Shown: positions 32,501 to 32,794 of the stretch, piece after piece
Numbering within the stretch: the stretch's first letter is position 1
Layout of the letters: every line of letters begins with the position of its first letter
From: Bryobacterales bacterium
GTDB lineage: Bacteria > Acidobacteriota > Terriglobia > Bryobacterales > Bryobacteraceae
Direction: 5' to 3'
Length of the DNA: 32,794 bases
Assembly: GCA_003487005.1 (NCBI GenBank)
Contig: DNFG01000203.1
Coordinates: 1-32,794, forward strand
Made by a program: the position numbers and the translations under genes
Notes under the pieces: generated by a model
Databases searched by the model: none
Told to the model about the DNA's origin: nothing
What the model saw: the letters and a program-made list of their open reading frames with translations, nothing else

Positions 32501-32794
32501 CCAGGCTTCAGCAGGGCCAGAAACAGCGGGTTGCGGCCGTTCAACGTCAGGTTCTGGATCTGGGTCTGCTCAACGGTCTTGCCAACCGCCGCGGATTCAG
32601 TGTTCAATTGCGCCGCGGATGCAACCACTTCCACACTCTCCGTGACCTGGCCGACCTGCAATTCCACGTTAATCGAGGCGCTGCTGGCCGATTCCAGACG
32701 GAGACCGGTGGTCGTGTACTTCTTGAAGCCCGCCAGTTCCACACTCACCGAGTATTGGCCCGGCGGCAGATTGGGAGCCACAAAAAAGCCCGAT
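29587..32794 (-). CDS. Oar-like TonB-dependent receptor, N terminus beyond the window
   Basis: The frame is open to the right edge, so the true start and signal peptide lie outside; at least 1069 residues are visible. The visible N-terminal end (APNLPPGQYSVSVELAGFKKY) is the close of a carboxypeptidase-regulatory-like beta-sandwich. A plug domain follows (TVEQTQIQNLTLNGRNPLFLALLKPGV, then VDLDTVQEVQVLTANYSAEYGRSAAGQI), and the rest is a 22-strand outer-membrane barrel with many aromatic-ended strands, finishing in LQMSLRFFF, the terminal aromatic needed for BAM-dependent insertion. Acidobacteria encode many such proteins, thought to import large carbohydrates or peptides through the outer membrane with TonB energy. 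The ligand cannot be inferred. It converges with the mini-cytochrome genes across a strong terminator. Confidence 0.93.
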   Translation of the reverse strand, partial: SGFFVAPNLPPGQYSVSVELAGFKKYTTTGLRLESASSASINVELQVGQVTESVEVVASAAQLNTESAAVGKTVEQTQIQNLTLNGRNPLFLALLKPGVRGGALSGFSFAMSSGGFAINGGRSQDSVLTFDGAVATRTRANGTSIGSVDLDTVQEVQVLTANYSAEYGRSAAGQIRIVTRSGQRDFHGAAYEYFRNSALDANSWSRNTNPATNFVAPFRFNQFGYNFSGPVTLGKAFNPDREKLFFLWSQEWVRFRRENTTFQRVPSAAMRNGDFSELLGSNIYYGSPRTILDPATGNPFPGNVIPAAQRSPNGMAFLNTYPVSNGAFQGNTNFFQVRPNPQNQRKDTVAIDYNPTQNQVFRFRHTNFNWNALDSFRGGFDFATTDWDRPNKTASLNHTWTLGPTMINEFLVSASVDRVFIEIDRRGERFLRSRSGINYPYLFPERKEIFDKVPTIAIPNVGTIDGGPYPASSTGPIYQISNNFTKIAGNHTFKFGALFERSGQNDFDQINVSGVPGGTNNQNGRFVFNDVRPGGAPGTGTGIANAAMGLFSSYAEIGPRSFTPYRSHMFEFFGQDSWRVTQKLKLELGFRATWMNGYAKSLWGNMAYFDPAKYDPNSPIVIDRATGNILAGDRYNGVVIPGSSFPDAGRGRVPAIDSGEFDRLLSGGSPYASPNQFNVVPRLGLAYQLANKQVLRLGFGGFMARPGVYDSVFLGGNPPWQPMGSVTNGVADNPGGATRVAFPQFFMTIDRVYKIPRSYNWNISYQTELFQQTTLEVGYVGTSGNYLARERDLNQLAPGTTFRPENAGANVNALRPYRGYANINMLEHSARSEYNGLQVELNRRFRSGLSYGFAYTFSKSMDAGSGPREGFIDVFNQGLNWGKSNFDTRHVAVVNFVWEMPWFRDADSAFTRGLLGGWQLSGVTQMQTGTPFTVARGDDYLGIGSSNSKPWNLNGITNNPRKFGDEFWFEPTVGGQAWATRPADGTYPNQNRQSIPFHQPGFQNWNLAAFKTFKFSEATGVQFRFEAFNWPNHPNFSGANTNPTDANFGKVLSKGSQRELQMSLRFFF

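Noticed and set aside
1..32794. CRISPR arrays, tRNA/rRNA genes, insertion sequences, prophage or defence genes
   Set aside because: Looked for repeats with regular spacing, transposase or integrase motifs and cloverleaf features; none seen by eye.

Overview
The window looks like a piece of a high-GC acidobacterial chromosome, most likely of the Bryobacterales/Solibacter type. The clues are gene families rather than a marker gene: an Oar-like TonB-dependent receptor ending in an aromatic FFF, a VWFA-related secreted protein, a PSD1 cytochrome plus DUF1501 pair, Tat-exported Gfo/Idh and DUF1080 proteins, and a small MerR-like helix-turn-helix protein. No rRNA, tRNA, CRISPR array, transposase or phage gene was seen. 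The content is mostly housekeeping and environmental carbon metabolism.

Layout. 1-4139 (minus): pyruvate:ferredoxin oxidoreductase (nifJ) followed one base later by a dihydroorotate-dehydrogenase-like gene that stops resembling its family about 80 bases before the window edge. 4396-6582 (plus): a secreted POTRA plus HEAT-repeat protein and a VWFA-domain protein with an acidic and polyproline tail. 6605-9296: a PLP-dependent trans-sulfuration-type enzyme (minus), a small MerR-like protein (plus) and a D-2-hydroxyacid dehydrogenase (minus). 9349-10251 (plus): a beta-hydroxyacid dehydrogenase. 10252-10603 is a non-coding stretch rich in inverted repeats. 10604-13142: dxr and rseP as a tight pair. 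13188-15740: a Tat-exported Gfo/Idh/MocA oxidoreductase, an exported DUF1080 protein and hypoxanthine phosphoribosyltransferase. 15756-17249 (minus): a three-helix membrane protein with its own good promoter, and an exported BNR/sialidase-fold protein. 17334-21925: the PSD1 (DUF1549/LamG/DUF1553) and DUF1501 pair.

22037-29510: a glycine-zipper protein; a lipoprotein whose GTG start lies inside a terminator-like hairpin; a four-gene minus-strand operon (glycosyltransferase 2, two methyltransferases, an M28 enzyme resembling animal-type glutaminyl cyclase); rodZ; gltS; and two tandem, nearly identical genes for tiny exported proteins with one CXXCH haem motif each. These two share the same layout of -10 box, 5' hairpin, Shine-Dalgarno and gene, and are the most unusual item in the window. 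A strong bidirectional terminator separates them from the TonB-dependent receptor, which runs off the right edge.

No single large new system stands out. The best leads are the duplicated mini-cytochrome cassette (28913-29571), the start codon buried in a terminator stem (22494-22519), the glutaminyl-cyclase-like member of the glycan-type operon, the alternative-pairing intergenic region (10252-10603), and the apparent junction at the left edge.
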